Positions 49,381 to 58,039 of a stretch of 64,000 nt of DNA are shown piece after piece; position 1 is the stretch's first letter; every line of letters begins with the position of its first letter. The stretch comes from CAVTJL01 sp963735065 (lineage in GTDB: Bacteria > Pseudomonadota > Alphaproteobacteria > Geminicoccales > Geminicoccaceae): positions 1,550,001-1,614,000 of the forward strand of contig CAVTJL010000001.1 of NCBI GenBank assembly GCA_963735065.1, read 5' to 3'. The notes beneath the pieces were generated by a model. The model ran no database searches. It had not been told where the DNA came from and worked only from the letters and a program-made list of their open reading frames with translations. Made by a program: the position numbers and the translations under genes.

Positions 49381-49887
49381 ATGAGCGAGCCTGACAGCGA
49401 TACCCAAGACAGCGGCAAGAGGGCGCCCGAGCGCGTCTTCCTGGTCGTCGTGGACGAGAGCGAGGAGATGCGCAACGCGCTGCGCTTCGCCTGCCGGCGC
49501 GCCCAGCACACCCAGGGCCGGGTGGCCCTGCTCTACGTGATCGAGCCTCTGGAGTTCCAGCATTGGCTGGGCGTCGGCAGGATGATGGAGGCCGAGGCCC
49601 GCGCCACGGCCGAGCAGCGCATGCAGAGCCTGGCCGGTGAGGTCTTTCAGCTCACGGGCAAGATGCCGGTGATCCACATCCGCGAGGGCAAGCGCTCGGA
49701 CGAGCTGGTGAGCCTGCTGCAGGAGGACCACGGCATCTCGCTGCTGGTCCTGGCGACGGCCACGGACGGCAACAATCCGGGCCCGCTGGTGACCCATCTC
49801 ATGGGCAATCTCGGGCGCAAGGTCCGCATTCCGGTGACGCTGGTGCCGGGCGAGCTCACGCCCGACGAGCTCGACCTCGTGACCTGA
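49381..49887 (+). CDS. Universal stress protein family
   Basis: 168 residues with the UspA fold: FLVVVDESEEMRNALRFACR at the N-terminus, VALLYVIEPLEF, and the nucleotide-binding tail LLVLATATDGNNPGPLVTHL then MGNLGRKVRIPVTLVPGEL. The G-x2-G-x9 pattern of ATP-binding members is not clearly kept. It starts three bases after the TIGR02186 gene. Confidence 0.9.
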   Translation: MSEPDSDTQDSGKRAPERVFLVVVDESEEMRNALRFACRRAQHTQGRVALLYVIEPLEFQHWLGVGRMMEAEARATAEQRMQSLAGEVFQLTGKMPVIHIREGKRSDELVSLLQEDHGISLLVLATATDGNNPGPLVTHLMGNLGRKVRIPVTLVPGELTPDELDLVT

Positions 49888-49893
49888 TCGGGC

Positions 49894-50766
49894 TCAGGCG
49901 TCGCCGCCATCCAGGCTAAGGATGGGCAAATAGAGATCGGGGCGCCGATCCCGGAACAGCCCCCAGGCCGCGCGCTGCACCATCAGCTCGTCGAGGTCGA
50001 AGCGCGCCGTGAGGACCGTCTCCTCCCCGGTCCCGGCCTCGCGGACCATGTGGCCCGTGTGGTCGGTGATGAACGAGCTGCCGTAGAAGTCGACCGTGCA
50101 GCTCGAGCCCTGCTCGGTGCCCACGCGGTTCGCGGTGACGACCGGCATCAGGTTGGCGCCGGCGTGGCCCTGCATCACGCGCTGCCAGTGGCGGCGCGAG
50201 TCGAGATTCGGATCCTGGGGCTCCGAGCCGATCGCGGTCGGGTAGAGCAGCACCTCCGCCCCCATCAGCGCCATCGAGCGCGCGGCCTCCGGGAACCACT
50301 GGTCCCAGCAGATGCCGACGCCGATGCACCCCAGCCGGGTCTGCCAGACGCGAAAGCCCGTGTCGCCGGGGTTGAAGTAGTACTTCTCCTGATAGCCCGG
50401 GCCGTCGGGGATGTGGCTCTTGCGGTAGACCCCGAGGATGCGCCCGTCGGCATCGATCATCGCGATCGAGTTGAAATAGGCGGTGTTGGCGCGCTCGAAG
50501 AAGCTCGTCGGCAGCACCACGCCCAGCTCGGCCGCGAGGCGGCTCATCCGGGCCAGCAGCGGGTTGCCCTCGAAGGGCTGGGCCAGCGCGAAGCTCGTCG
50601 GCGTCTGGTCCTTGCAGAAATAGGGCGTCTCGAAGAGCTCGGGCAGCAGGATGAGGCGGGCGCCGCCGGCCGCCGCCTGCCGCACGAGACGCTCCGCCCG
50701 GGCGACATTGCCGTCGCGGTCCCAGTCGCAGGACATCTGCGTCGTGGCGACGATCAGCTCGCGCAT
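49894..50766 (-). CDS. aguB: N-carbamoylputrescine amidase
   Basis: A 290-residue nitrilase-superfamily enzyme that converts N-carbamoylputrescine to putrescine, CO2 and ammonia. The catalytic triad is visible: Glu in LILLPELFETPYF, Lys in VYRKSHIPDGPGYQEKYYFN and Cys in GVGICWDQWFPEAARSM. AguB-specific segments DQTPTSFALAQPFEGNPLLA and QDPNLDSRRHWQRVMQGHAG are present. No agmatine deiminase (aguA) gene is next to it; it may be elsewhere. Confidence 0.94.
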   Translation of the reverse strand: MRELIVATTQMSCDWDRDGNVARAERLVRQAAAGGARLILLPELFETPYFCKDQTPTSFALAQPFEGNPLLARMSRLAAELGVVLPTSFFERANTAYFNSIAMIDADGRILGVYRKSHIPDGPGYQEKYYFNPGDTGFRVWQTRLGCIGVGICWDQWFPEAARSMALMGAEVLLYPTAIGSEPQDPNLDSRRHWQRVMQGHAGANLMPVVTANRVGTEQGSSCTVDFYGSSFITDHTGHMVREAGTGEETVLTARFDLDELMVQRAAWGLFRDRRPDLYLPILSLDGGDA

Positions 50767-50846
50767 GTTTCCGTTCCCAGCGTGCCTCCCGTCTTACTAT
50801 GCACGGCTGGCCAAACCTGTCCTCAGGAAAATGACCCGAGGCCGGG

Positions 50847-51461
50847 TCAGCGCTCTGCCCGCCCCAGATAGTGCCAGGCGAGGATCGCCGGTGCCTGGAC
50901 CAGGGGGCCGGTCTCGAGACGGACGAGCCGGAAGCCCGCCGCGTCGATAAGCTCGCTCATCGGCCGGTCGAGGCGGCAGCCGCCGGCCAGCCGCTGCCAG
51001 GCCGGCGTGAGGCGCTCCTGCCAGCGACGCACATGGGGCTGGCTCGAGCGCCCGTGCTCGACGAACAGAAGCTCGCCGCCCGGCTTGAGCACGCGGCGCA
51101 CCTCGCCCAGGGCCATCAGCGGGTCGGCGATCGAGCAGAGGCACCAGGTGGTGACGGCGCAATCGAAGCTGCGGCTCTCGAAGGGGAGATGCTCGGCCGA
51201 CTGGCGGATGAGGGTGACGGGAAAGGGCATCCAGGCGGCGCTCGAGCGGGCGCGGTCGAGGAGCCGGGCGGCCGGGTCGACGCCCACGACGCCCGTCACC
51301 TCGCGGCCGTAGAGCGGCAGGTTGAGGCCCGAGCCGATGCCGAGCTCGAGCACCCGGCCATGGGCCAGGCTCGCCACGCGCTGGCGCAGCGGCATCAGGC
51401 GCTCCTGGCGCATGGCGAGATGGATCAGGCCCGGGAGCAGGCGGTCTCTGTAGAAATGCAA
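50847..51461 (-). CDS. SAM-dependent methyltransferase (class I)
   Basis: 204 residues. Motif I is RVLELGIGSGLNLPLYGREV, motif II GVVGVDPAARLLDRAR, then LPFESRSFDCAVTTWCLCSI and RRVLKPGGELLFVEHGRSSQ. The pattern, including the ending LVQAPAILAWHYLGRA, is that of the UbiE/PMT-like family close to phosphatidylethanolamine N-methyltransferase and arsenite methyltransferase-like proteins, substrate unknown. The start is TTG at 51461 with GGAAG upstream, because MHFYRDRLLPGLIHLAM is the usual N-terminus and no ATG fits. Divergent from secA. Confidence 0.87.
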   Translation of the reverse strand: MHFYRDRLLPGLIHLAMRQERLMPLRQRVASLAHGRVLELGIGSGLNLPLYGREVTGVVGVDPAARLLDRARSSAAWMPFPVTLIRQSAEHLPFESRSFDCAVTTWCLCSIADPLMALGEVRRVLKPGGELLFVEHGRSSQPHVRRWQERLTPAWQRLAGGCRLDRPMSELIDAAGFRLVRLETGPLVQAPAILAWHYLGRAER

Positions 51462-51690
51462 GGCATGGCTTCCGGTACGCGGCTTGCGCGGCGACGCCGC
51501 TGGCGTAGCATAGCGGCCGACGGCGCGGGACGCATCTCGCCCGCGCTCCGATCGGGCGCGCCGCCGGGCTCTCGGGGCGGCCGGCATCGCGCGCCGTGCC
51601 GGGGCCGTGGTCGCGTTGACACCATTGGGTCCAGCGCCTATCTCCGGGCACGTCGGCAAAGCTCGCGCCTGCTCCTAAGGATCCTCGCTC

Positions 51691-54372
51691 ATGTTCGCTT
51701 CAGTCGCGAAGCGGTTCTTCGGCTCCGCCAACGATCGAGCCATCAAGAGCCTCCGCAGGACCGCCGAGGCGATCAACGCCAAGGAGCCTGAGGTCGCGGG
51801 CCTGTCCGACGAGGCGCTACGGGCGCGGACGGTCGAGTTCCGCGAGCGCCTGGCCCAGGGCGCCAAGCTCGACGACCTCATGATCGACGCGTTCGCGACC
51901 GTGCGCGAGGCGGCCAAGCGCACGCTGGGGCAGCGCCACTTCGACGTGCAGCTCGTCGGCGGCATGGTCCTCCACCGCGGCGACATCGCCGAGATGAAGA
52001 CCGGCGAGGGCAAGACGCTGGTGGCGACGCTCGCCGCCTATCTGAACGCGCTGCCGGGCCAGGGCGTCCACGTCGTCACGGTGAACGACTACCTCGCCCG
52101 CCGCGACGCCGGCTGGATGGGGCGGATCTACGAGTTCCTCGGCCTCAGCGTCGGTGTCATCGTCCCCCAGCTCGACGAGCAGGCGCGCCGCGCCGCCTAT
52201 GCCTGCGACATCACCTACGCCACCAACAACGAGCTGGGCTTCGACTATCTCAGGGACAATATGCGCCACTCGCGCGAGCAGATGGTCCAGCGCGGGCACA
52301 ACTACGCGATCGTCGACGAGGTCGACAGCATCCTGGTCGACGAGGCCCGCACCCCGCTCATCATCAGCGGGCCGACGGAGGACAGCTCCGAGCTCTACCG
52401 CATGGTCGACCAGCTGATTCCCGAGCTCATCCCCGACGACTGGGAGAAGGACGAGAAGCAGCGGACCGTGACGCTGACCGAGCAGGGCAGCGAGCACATG
52501 CAGGCGCTCCTCGAGGCGGCGGGCCAGCTGAAGAGCCCGGACCTCTACGACATCGAGAACGTCACGCTGGTCCACCACGTCAACCAGGCGCTGCGCGCGC
52601 AAAAGCTCTTCAGCCGCGACGTCGACTACATGGTCAAGGACGGCAAGGTCGTCATCGTCGACGAGTTCACCGGCCGCATGATGGAGGGCCGGCGCTACTC
52701 GGACGGCCTGCACCAGGCGCTCGAGGCCAAGGAAGGCGTGCAGATCCAGTCCGAGAACCAGACGCTGGCCTCGATCACCTTCCAGAACTACTTCCGCCTC
52801 TACAGCAAGCTTGCCGGCATGACCGGCACGGCCGCCACCGAGGCCGCCGAGTTCGGCGAGATCTACAAGCTCGACGTCTCCGTCATCCCGACCAACAAGC
52901 CGATGTCGAGGAAGGACGAGGACGACGAGGTCTACCGCACCGCGCGCGAGAAGAACGAGGCCATCGTGGCCGAGATCGAGGCCGCCCACAAAAAGGGCCA
53001 GCCCGCTCTCGTCGGCACCGTCTCGATCGAGAAGTCGGAGGCCCTCTCGGCACTCCTCAAGAAGAAGGGCGTGAAGCACCAGGTCCTCAATGCCCGCTAT
53101 CACGAGCACGAGGCGATGATCATCGCCCAGGCGGGCCGCATGGGGGCGGTGACGATCGCCACCAACATGGCCGGCCGCGGCACGGACATCCAGCTGGGCG
53201 GCAATGCCGAGATGCGCATCGCCCAGGAGCTGGGCGAGACGCCCGATCCCGAGGCCGTCAAGGCGATCATGGCCGAGGTCGAGGCCGAGCGGCAGCGGGT
53301 CAAGGAGGCGGGCGGCCTCTTCGTTCTCGGCACCGAGCGGCACGAGAGCCGGCGCATCGACAATCAGCTGCGCGGCCGCTCGGGCCGGCAGGGCGACCCC
53401 GGCCGCTCGAAGTTCTATCTGTCGCTCGACGACGATCTGATGCGGATCTTCGGCTCGGACCGCATGGAGGGGATGCTCAAGCGCCTGGGCCTCAAGGAAG
53501 GCGAGGCGATCGTCCATCCCTGGATCAACAAGGCGCTCGAGAAGGCGCAGCAGAAGGTCGAGGCGCGGAACTTCGAGATCCGCAAGAATCTCCTCAAGTA
53601 CGACGACGTGATGAACGACCAGCGCAAGGTCGTCTACGAGCAGCGGCTCGAGCTGATCACGGCGCCGGACGTGGCCGAGACGGTCAAGGACATGCGCGAC
53701 CAGGTCCTGGACGACCTCGCGACGCGCCACATGCCCGAGAAGGCCTATCCCGAGCAGTGGGACATCGAGCACCTCCACGCCGACCTGACCCGCTATCTGG
53801 CCCTCGACCTGCCGGTGGGCGACTGGGCCAAGGAGGAGGGCATCACGCAGGATGAGGTGAAGCGCCGCCTCGTCGAGGCCGTCGACCGCAAGGTCGCGCA
53901 CAAGATCGCCACCTATGGCGAGCCCATGATGCGGATGGCCGAGAAGAGCCTGCTGCTGCAGATCCTCGATCATCTGTGGAAGGAGCATCTCCTCCACCTC
54001 GACCATCTCCGCCAGGGCATCCATCTGCGCGGCTACGGGCAGCGCGACCCGCTGAACGAGTACAAGAGCGAGGCTTTCGCGCTCTTCGACGCGCTTTTGG
54101 GCAACCTGCGCCTCACCGTGACCCAGGTGCTCTCGCATCTCGAGATCCGCATGCCCGAGCCGGAGCCCGAGCCGGCACCTGCGCCCCCGCCGGCGGCGGC
54201 ACCGCAGCCGGCGCCGGCCCGGGCGAGGGCCATGGCGATGGCCGGGTCGGGCGAGGAGGACACGAGCGTCGATCCCCGCGATCCCTCGACCTGGGGCAAG
54301 GTTCCGCGCAACGCGCCCTGCCCCTGCGGCTCCGGCAAGAAGTTCAAGCAGTGCCACGGCAGGCTCGCCTGA
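51691..54372 (+). CDS. secA: Preprotein translocase ATPase SecA
   Basis: Motor of the Sec export pathway, 893 residues. N-terminal FGSANDRAIKSLRRTAEAIN, Walker A in MKTGEGKTLVATLAAYLNAL (about 105-124), DEVDSILVDEARTPLIISGP (DEAD-like motif), the preprotein cross-linking domain, GTEAAEF-like AGMTGTAATEAAEFGEIYKL, ATNMAGRGTDIQLGG, RRIDNQLRGRSGRQGDPGRS and the C-terminal linker rich in Pro/Glu/Ala. The last residues CPCGSGKKFKQCHGRLA form the zinc-binding SEC-C motif that contacts SecB and ribosomes. It is followed by a convergent LysR gene. Confidence 0.98.
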   Translation: MFASVAKRFFGSANDRAIKSLRRTAEAINAKEPEVAGLSDEALRARTVEFRERLAQGAKLDDLMIDAFATVREAAKRTLGQRHFDVQLVGGMVLHRGDIAEMKTGEGKTLVATLAAYLNALPGQGVHVVTVNDYLARRDAGWMGRIYEFLGLSVGVIVPQLDEQARRAAYACDITYATNNELGFDYLRDNMRHSREQMVQRGHNYAIVDEVDSILVDEARTPLIISGPTEDSSELYRMVDQLIPELIPDDWEKDEKQRTVTLTEQGSEHMQALLEAAGQLKSPDLYDIENVTLVHHVNQALRAQKLFSRDVDYMVKDGKVVIVDEFTGRMMEGRRYSDGLHQALEAKEGVQIQSENQTLASITFQNYFRLYSKLAGMTGTAATEAAEFGEIYKLDVSVIPTNKPMSRKDEDDEVYRTAREKNEAIVAEIEAAHKKGQPALVGTVSIEKSEALSALLKKKGVKHQVLNARYHEHEAMIIAQAGRMGAVTIATNMAGRGTDIQLGGNAEMRIAQELGETPDPEAVKAIMAEVEAERQRVKEAGGLFVLGTERHESRRIDNQLRGRSGRQGDPGRSKFYLSLDDDLMRIFGSDRMEGMLKRLGLKEGEAIVHPWINKALEKAQQKVEARNFEIRKNLLKYDDVMNDQRKVVYEQRLELITAPDVAETVKDMRDQVLDDLATRHMPEKAYPEQWDIEHLHADLTRYLALDLPVGDWAKEEGITQDEVKRRLVEAVDRKVAHKIATYGEPMMRMAEKSLLLQILDHLWKEHLLHLDHLRQGIHLRGYGQRDPLNEYKSEAFALFDALLGNLRLTVTQVLSHLEIRMPEPEPEPAPAPPPAAAPQPAPARARAMAMAGSGEEDTSVDPRDPSTWGKVPRNAPCPCGSGKKFKQCHGRLA

Positions 54373-54406
54373 GCCCGGCCGCCGATCCCCTGGCCCCGAA
54401 GCTCGA

Positions 54407-55342
54407 TCAGCGTAGCGGATAGGCCTTCCGGCATACCGCCATCACCGTCTCGCGCAGCCAGCGATGGGCCGGGTCGGCGTCCATGCGGGGATGCCACATC
54501 GCCGATATCCTGAACGCCGGCGTGGACACCGGAAGCTCGAAGCTCTCGAGGCCCGACGTGGCGGCATCGTCGCTCGTCAGGGCATTGCCGAGGCACGAGC
54601 GCGGCACGACTGCCACCAGATCCGACTGGCGCGCGATCCGCATCGCATCCGGGTAGCCGGGCACGACAACGACGATCGCCCGTCTCAGGCCGAGCTTCTC
54701 CAGGGCCTCGTCGACCGGGCCGATCGCGCTGCCTTGTCGTGACGTCGCGACATGATCGCAGGCCGCATACCCCTCGGGCGTCACGGCAGCGCCTGCGAGA
54801 AGCGGATGCCCGACCCGGGCGACACCGACATGCCTGTCGTGAAAGAGGAGCTGGGTGCGTATCTCCGGCGCGGATGTTCCGAGCACGCCGATCTCGAGAT
54901 CGATCAGCCCGTCTCGAAGCGGGCCCGCATCCTTGTCGGGCTTGGGCGCAAAGCGCAGGCGGACGCGTGGCGCCGCCCGGGTGATGGCGGCCACCACGGG
55001 AGCGGACAGAAACGCGAGGAACGCCTCGCTCCCACGAATGGTGAAGGTCTGCTCGAGCGAAGCGATGTCCACCTGACCCGGTTGCGGCCGAAGGACCGCG
55101 CGCGCGTCCCGAGCAAGCTCGTGGACGCGACCCCGCAGCTCGGCAGCCCGCGGTGTCGGCACGAGACCGCGCCCTGCGCGCACCAGGAGGGGATCGCCCG
55201 TCGCCGTCCGGAGCCTCGTCAGCGTCCGGCTCATGGCCGACGAGCTCAGGCCGAGCCGGCGGGCCGCCCGTGTCACGCTGCTTTCGGCGAGCAACGCGTC
55301 CAGTGCGACGAGAAGGTTCAGGTCCACATCCGCATCGCTCAT
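54407..55342 (-). CDS. LysR family transcriptional regulator (NodD/ToxR-like)
   Basis: 311 residues. The helix-turn-helix is LDALLAESSVTRAARRLGLS then SSAMSRTLTRLRTATGDPLL (residues 14-52), followed by a co-inducer domain. The sequence style (DLNLLVALDALLAE start, DPLLVRAGRGLVPTPRA) is that of the PcpR/NodD-like subgroup. It is divergent from the SDR gene at 55478, with 135 bp between them, so it is probably the direct regulator of that enzyme. Confidence 0.93.
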   Translation of the reverse strand: MSDADVDLNLLVALDALLAESSVTRAARRLGLSSSAMSRTLTRLRTATGDPLLVRAGRGLVPTPRAAELRGRVHELARDARAVLRPQPGQVDIASLEQTFTIRGSEAFLAFLSAPVVAAITRAAPRVRLRFAPKPDKDAGPLRDGLIDLEIGVLGTSAPEIRTQLLFHDRHVGVARVGHPLLAGAAVTPEGYAACDHVATSRQGSAIGPVDEALEKLGLRRAIVVVVPGYPDAMRIARQSDLVAVVPRSCLGNALTSDDAATSGLESFELPVSTPAFRISAMWHPRMDADPAHRWLRETVMAVCRKAYPLR

Positions 55343-55477
55343 GGACCGAGCCTATCCCATGGGCCGCGGCCGACATAGCGCCACATGCAACTATACTCTG
55401 CGTTTGATGCCGCTGGCGCCTGTGCAGGGGGTTGCGCACATCAGCGAGCGACCTCACCAGCGAAAGACAGCGCGCCC

Positions 55478-56197
55478 ATGCCCAAAGCTGCTTTGCACGA
55501 CCCGGCCGGCACGATCCTTCTCATTGGAGCATCCCGCGGTCTCGGCCACGCCATGGCCGCCGAGTTCCTGAAGAAGGGGTGGAACGTCGTCGGCACCGTC
55601 CGCGGTGGCGGCACCCGAACGATGCTGCACGATCTGGCGGACGAGCACCCAGGCCGCGTCGAGATCGAGATCCTGGACATCTGCGAGCCCGATCAGCTCG
55701 CAGCGCTGAGCGACCGCCTGTCGGGCAGACTGTTCGACACGCTGTTCGTCAACGCCGGGACGACCAACCCCCATCCGACGCAAACGATCGGCGAGGTGTC
55801 GACCGAAGATTTCGTGCACCTCATGATCACCAACGCGCTGAGCCCGATGCGCGTTCTCGAGAGGCTGGAGCGCCATGTCTCCCCGACCGGCCTGATCGGG
55901 GTGATGTCGTCCGGGCAAGGCAGCATCAGCAACAACAAGACCGGCATGCGCGAGCTCTATCGCGGCAGCAAGGCCGCCTTGAACATGTTCATGCGCAGCT
56001 TCGCGGCCCGCCAGGCCGGAACATCGCGCGCGATGGTGGTGATGGCCCCGGGCTGGGTGCGCACCGCGCTCGGCGGGTCGGATGCGCCCTTGAGCATCGA
56101 GGACAGCGTGCCGAGCCTCGTGAACGTTCTTCTCTCGAAGCGCGAGAGGCCCGGTCTCGAGTATCTCGACTATCTCGGCCGCACCGTTCCCTGGTGA
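55478..56197 (+). CDS. Short-chain dehydrogenase/reductase family protein
   Basis: 239 residues, Rossmann fold. NAD(P)-binding ILLIGASRGLGHAMAAEFLK (TGxxxGxG type with IGASRGLG), LDICEPDQLAALSDRL, LFVNAGTTNPHPTQT and the catalytic YxxxK in ELYRGSKAALNMFM (Tyr and Lys four apart) with the Ser in VMSSGQGS. The ATG at 55478 starts the conserved region. It is divergent from a LysR gene that likely regulates it. Substrate unknown. Confidence 0.92.
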   Translation: MPKAALHDPAGTILLIGASRGLGHAMAAEFLKKGWNVVGTVRGGGTRTMLHDLADEHPGRVEIEILDICEPDQLAALSDRLSGRLFDTLFVNAGTTNPHPTQTIGEVSTEDFVHLMITNALSPMRVLERLERHVSPTGLIGVMSSGQGSISNNKTGMRELYRGSKAALNMFMRSFAARQAGTSRAMVVMAPGWVRTALGGSDAPLSIEDSVPSLVNVLLSKRERPGLEYLDYLGRTVPW

Positions 56198-56227
56198 GGC
56201 GGCCGGTCCGCCGCTTGGGTCTCGAGC

Positions 56228-57056
56228 CTAAATCAGCCCCTGGGCGCCGGCGACGGCCGTCCAGGTCGCGGCCGCGACGAGGGCCAGGGCGAGCGGCACC
56301 GTCATCCGACGGCCGATCGGCAGGTTCTTCTCGGCCGCCATGAGGGCGCCCAGGACCAGCATCCAGCCGACGCTGCCGGTGCCGACGATGAACATCAAGA
56401 GCATCAGCGCCCAGCAGCAGCCGAGGCAGAAAAAGCCGTGGGCGAGGCCGAGGCGCAGGCTCTCGCGCAGGGGTGCCCGGCCCTGCCAGCGGGCCGCGAT
56501 GAAGGGCATCGGCGCGTGGCAGGCGTCGAGGCAGCGCCGCTTGAGCGGCGAGAGCTGAAAAGCGCCGGCCACGGCCAGCACCGCGGCGCCGATGGCCCAG
56601 CCGTTGAAGGTGAGCCAGTCCGAGAGGCGCACGAGCTCGAGGAGGCCGAGGCTCAAGAGGTGGGCGGCGATGCCGAAGCCGAGCCAGACGGCGAGATAGC
56701 CTGCGATCAGGAGTGCCAGCAGCAGGCCCGGATGCGGCCGGCGCGCCACGAGGCGCCGGAACAGCAACAAGAAGGGCAGGGTGGTGGGCAGCATCATCGC
56801 CGCCGTCATCAGCAGCCAGCCGCCGACGAACAAGAAAGCGGGCAGGAGCGTCTGCCCCGGCGGGGAAGGCCCGGCAGATGGTTCCGGCGATGCCGAGGGT
56901 CGTCCAGTCGCCATGGTCGAGATAGCGGCCCCAGGGCGAGGCGCTCCACCAGGCGAGCGTCGCCCAGCCGAGCGCCACGAGGCCGAGGAAGACGGTGGCG
57001 AAGACACGCTCGTGCAGGCTGCCGCCTGCGCGCAGCGCCGCCCCGGCACCGTGCAT
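56228..57056 (-). pseudogene. DUF2182 membrane protein interrupted by a +1 frameshift
   Basis: Predicted metal-binding membrane protein of about 275 residues. The first part (HERVFATVFLGLVALGWATL, ASPWGRYLDHGDWTTLGIAG) and the rest (FLFVGGWLLMTAAMMLPTTL with the conserved MTAAMMLPTT, RCLDACHAPMPFIAARW, GFFCLGCCWALMLLMFIVGT) lie in two frames. Removing one C from a CCCC run at about 56862-56866 joins them as CRAFPPGQTLLPAF and gives an exact codon multiple. It is paired with the DUF1326 gene 19 bp upstream, as in many proteobacteria. Assembly error is as likely as decay. Confidence 0.8.
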
Positions 57057-57075
57057 GGCCGGCCCCCCTGCGCCC

Positions 57076-57678
57076 TCAGACGTTGAGCTCGAAGTGGCCC
57101 TGGATCGCGTTGTGGTCCTTGAGGTCGACGTCGATGCCGAGCTCGGGCTGGCGCATCGTGAAGCGCGACGCCTTGCCCACATAGGCGGGCGAGCCCGGGA
57201 TGGTCGAGAAGATGCTCTCGACGAGCTGGGTGGTCTGCCCGGACGGGCCGCGGTAGGGCACCATCTGGGCCTCGATGCCGGGGCCGAGCTTCAGCGTGCC
57301 CTGGCCCTCGACGACGGTGAAGGTGATCGGCACCCGGCGGCTGTCGACCTCTTCTCCGACGAGACCGGCGAGGTCGGCCAAGGGACCGCCGAGCTCGCCG
57401 CGGAAGGCCTTCAGCAGGGCCTTCTCCTGCTCCGGCGAGGCCTTGTCGTCGATGTAGCGGATGACCCGGAAATTGCCCTCGAGCACGTTGCCCGGGATGA
57501 AGGCCGCGACGCCGACCGAGAGCCCCGACACGTCGAGGCCGTCGATGTCGCCCTTCTCGATGCGGTAGGCGAGAGCGCTCTGGCACGTCCCGTTGTCGGG
57601 ATTCTCGCCGATCCAGCAGGGGCAGAGCACGTTGCAGTCGCAGACCTCGAGCAGGTCGCCCTTGAGACGGTAGCCCAT
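57076..57678 (-). CDS. DUF1326 domain protein
   Basis: 200 residues. The N-terminus holds GYRLKGDLLEVCDCNVLCPC and WIGENPDNGTC, the cysteine-rich DUF1326 signature that may bind metal, followed by AYRIEKGDIDGLDVSGLSVG and an antiparallel sheet ending in FELNV. It lies directly upstream of the DUF2182 gene, its constant partner, in one operon. The pair has been suggested to act in metal handling; no activity is established. Confidence 0.9.
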   Translation of the reverse strand: MGYRLKGDLLEVCDCNVLCPCWIGENPDNGTCQSALAYRIEKGDIDGLDVSGLSVGVAAFIPGNVLEGNFRVIRYIDDKASPEQEKALLKAFRGELGGPLADLAGLVGEEVDSRRVPITFTVVEGQGTLKLGPGIEAQMVPYRGPSGQTTQLVESIFSTIPGSPAYVGKASRFTMRQPELGIDVDLKDHNAIQGHFELNV

Positions 57679-58039
57679 GGCTGTTCTCCCTGCCGCTCAT
57701 GCTTTCAGTCGAGCGGCGCTTTTAGCGACTCTGTCATGATACGAACGACCGGCGGGCGCGACAAGAACGACCGGGCGCAGACCGCCGCCGATGCTACAAG
57801 GACTGCTGCTCAGGGGTTTGACGATCACCGCGGGCGCACGTATCAACCACCCTGCACCCAATGATAGCGCTACCATCAGGCGGTGCGGGTCAGGATTTCG
57901 GGAGGTCAACGACCAGCGGCAACGGCAAGCCTCGTCCGAGGGGCACGGCCGATTGGTCTCATGAAGATCGAGCTTCCTGCCGGCGCGGAAAGACGCCGAA
58001 CGCCCAGCTGCAAACGAAGAGCAAGCCGGAGGAACAGAG
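57679..58039. other. Regulatory region between DUF1326 and DUF3604 genes
   Basis: 361 bp without a gene. It contains a perfect-looking LacI-type operator at 57861-57876 and a GGAGGAA ribosome binding site for the DUF3604 gene at its right end. The DUF1326 promoter must lie on its left. Confidence 0.6.
57861..57876. promoter_or_regulatory. LacI-type operator upstream of the DUF3604 gene
   Basis: ATGATAGCGCTACCAT is a near-perfect palindrome around the central AGCGCT, the form TGNTAGCGCTANCA used by many LacI-family sugar regulators. It lies about 165 bp before the DUF3604 start and 183 bp before the DUF1326 start. No LacI gene is in the window. Confidence 0.6.

Noticed and set aside
51817..54357. 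846-codon minus-strand frame opposite secA
   Set aside because: Mirror of secA with Leu/Arg/Val/Asp-rich translation and no recognisable domain.
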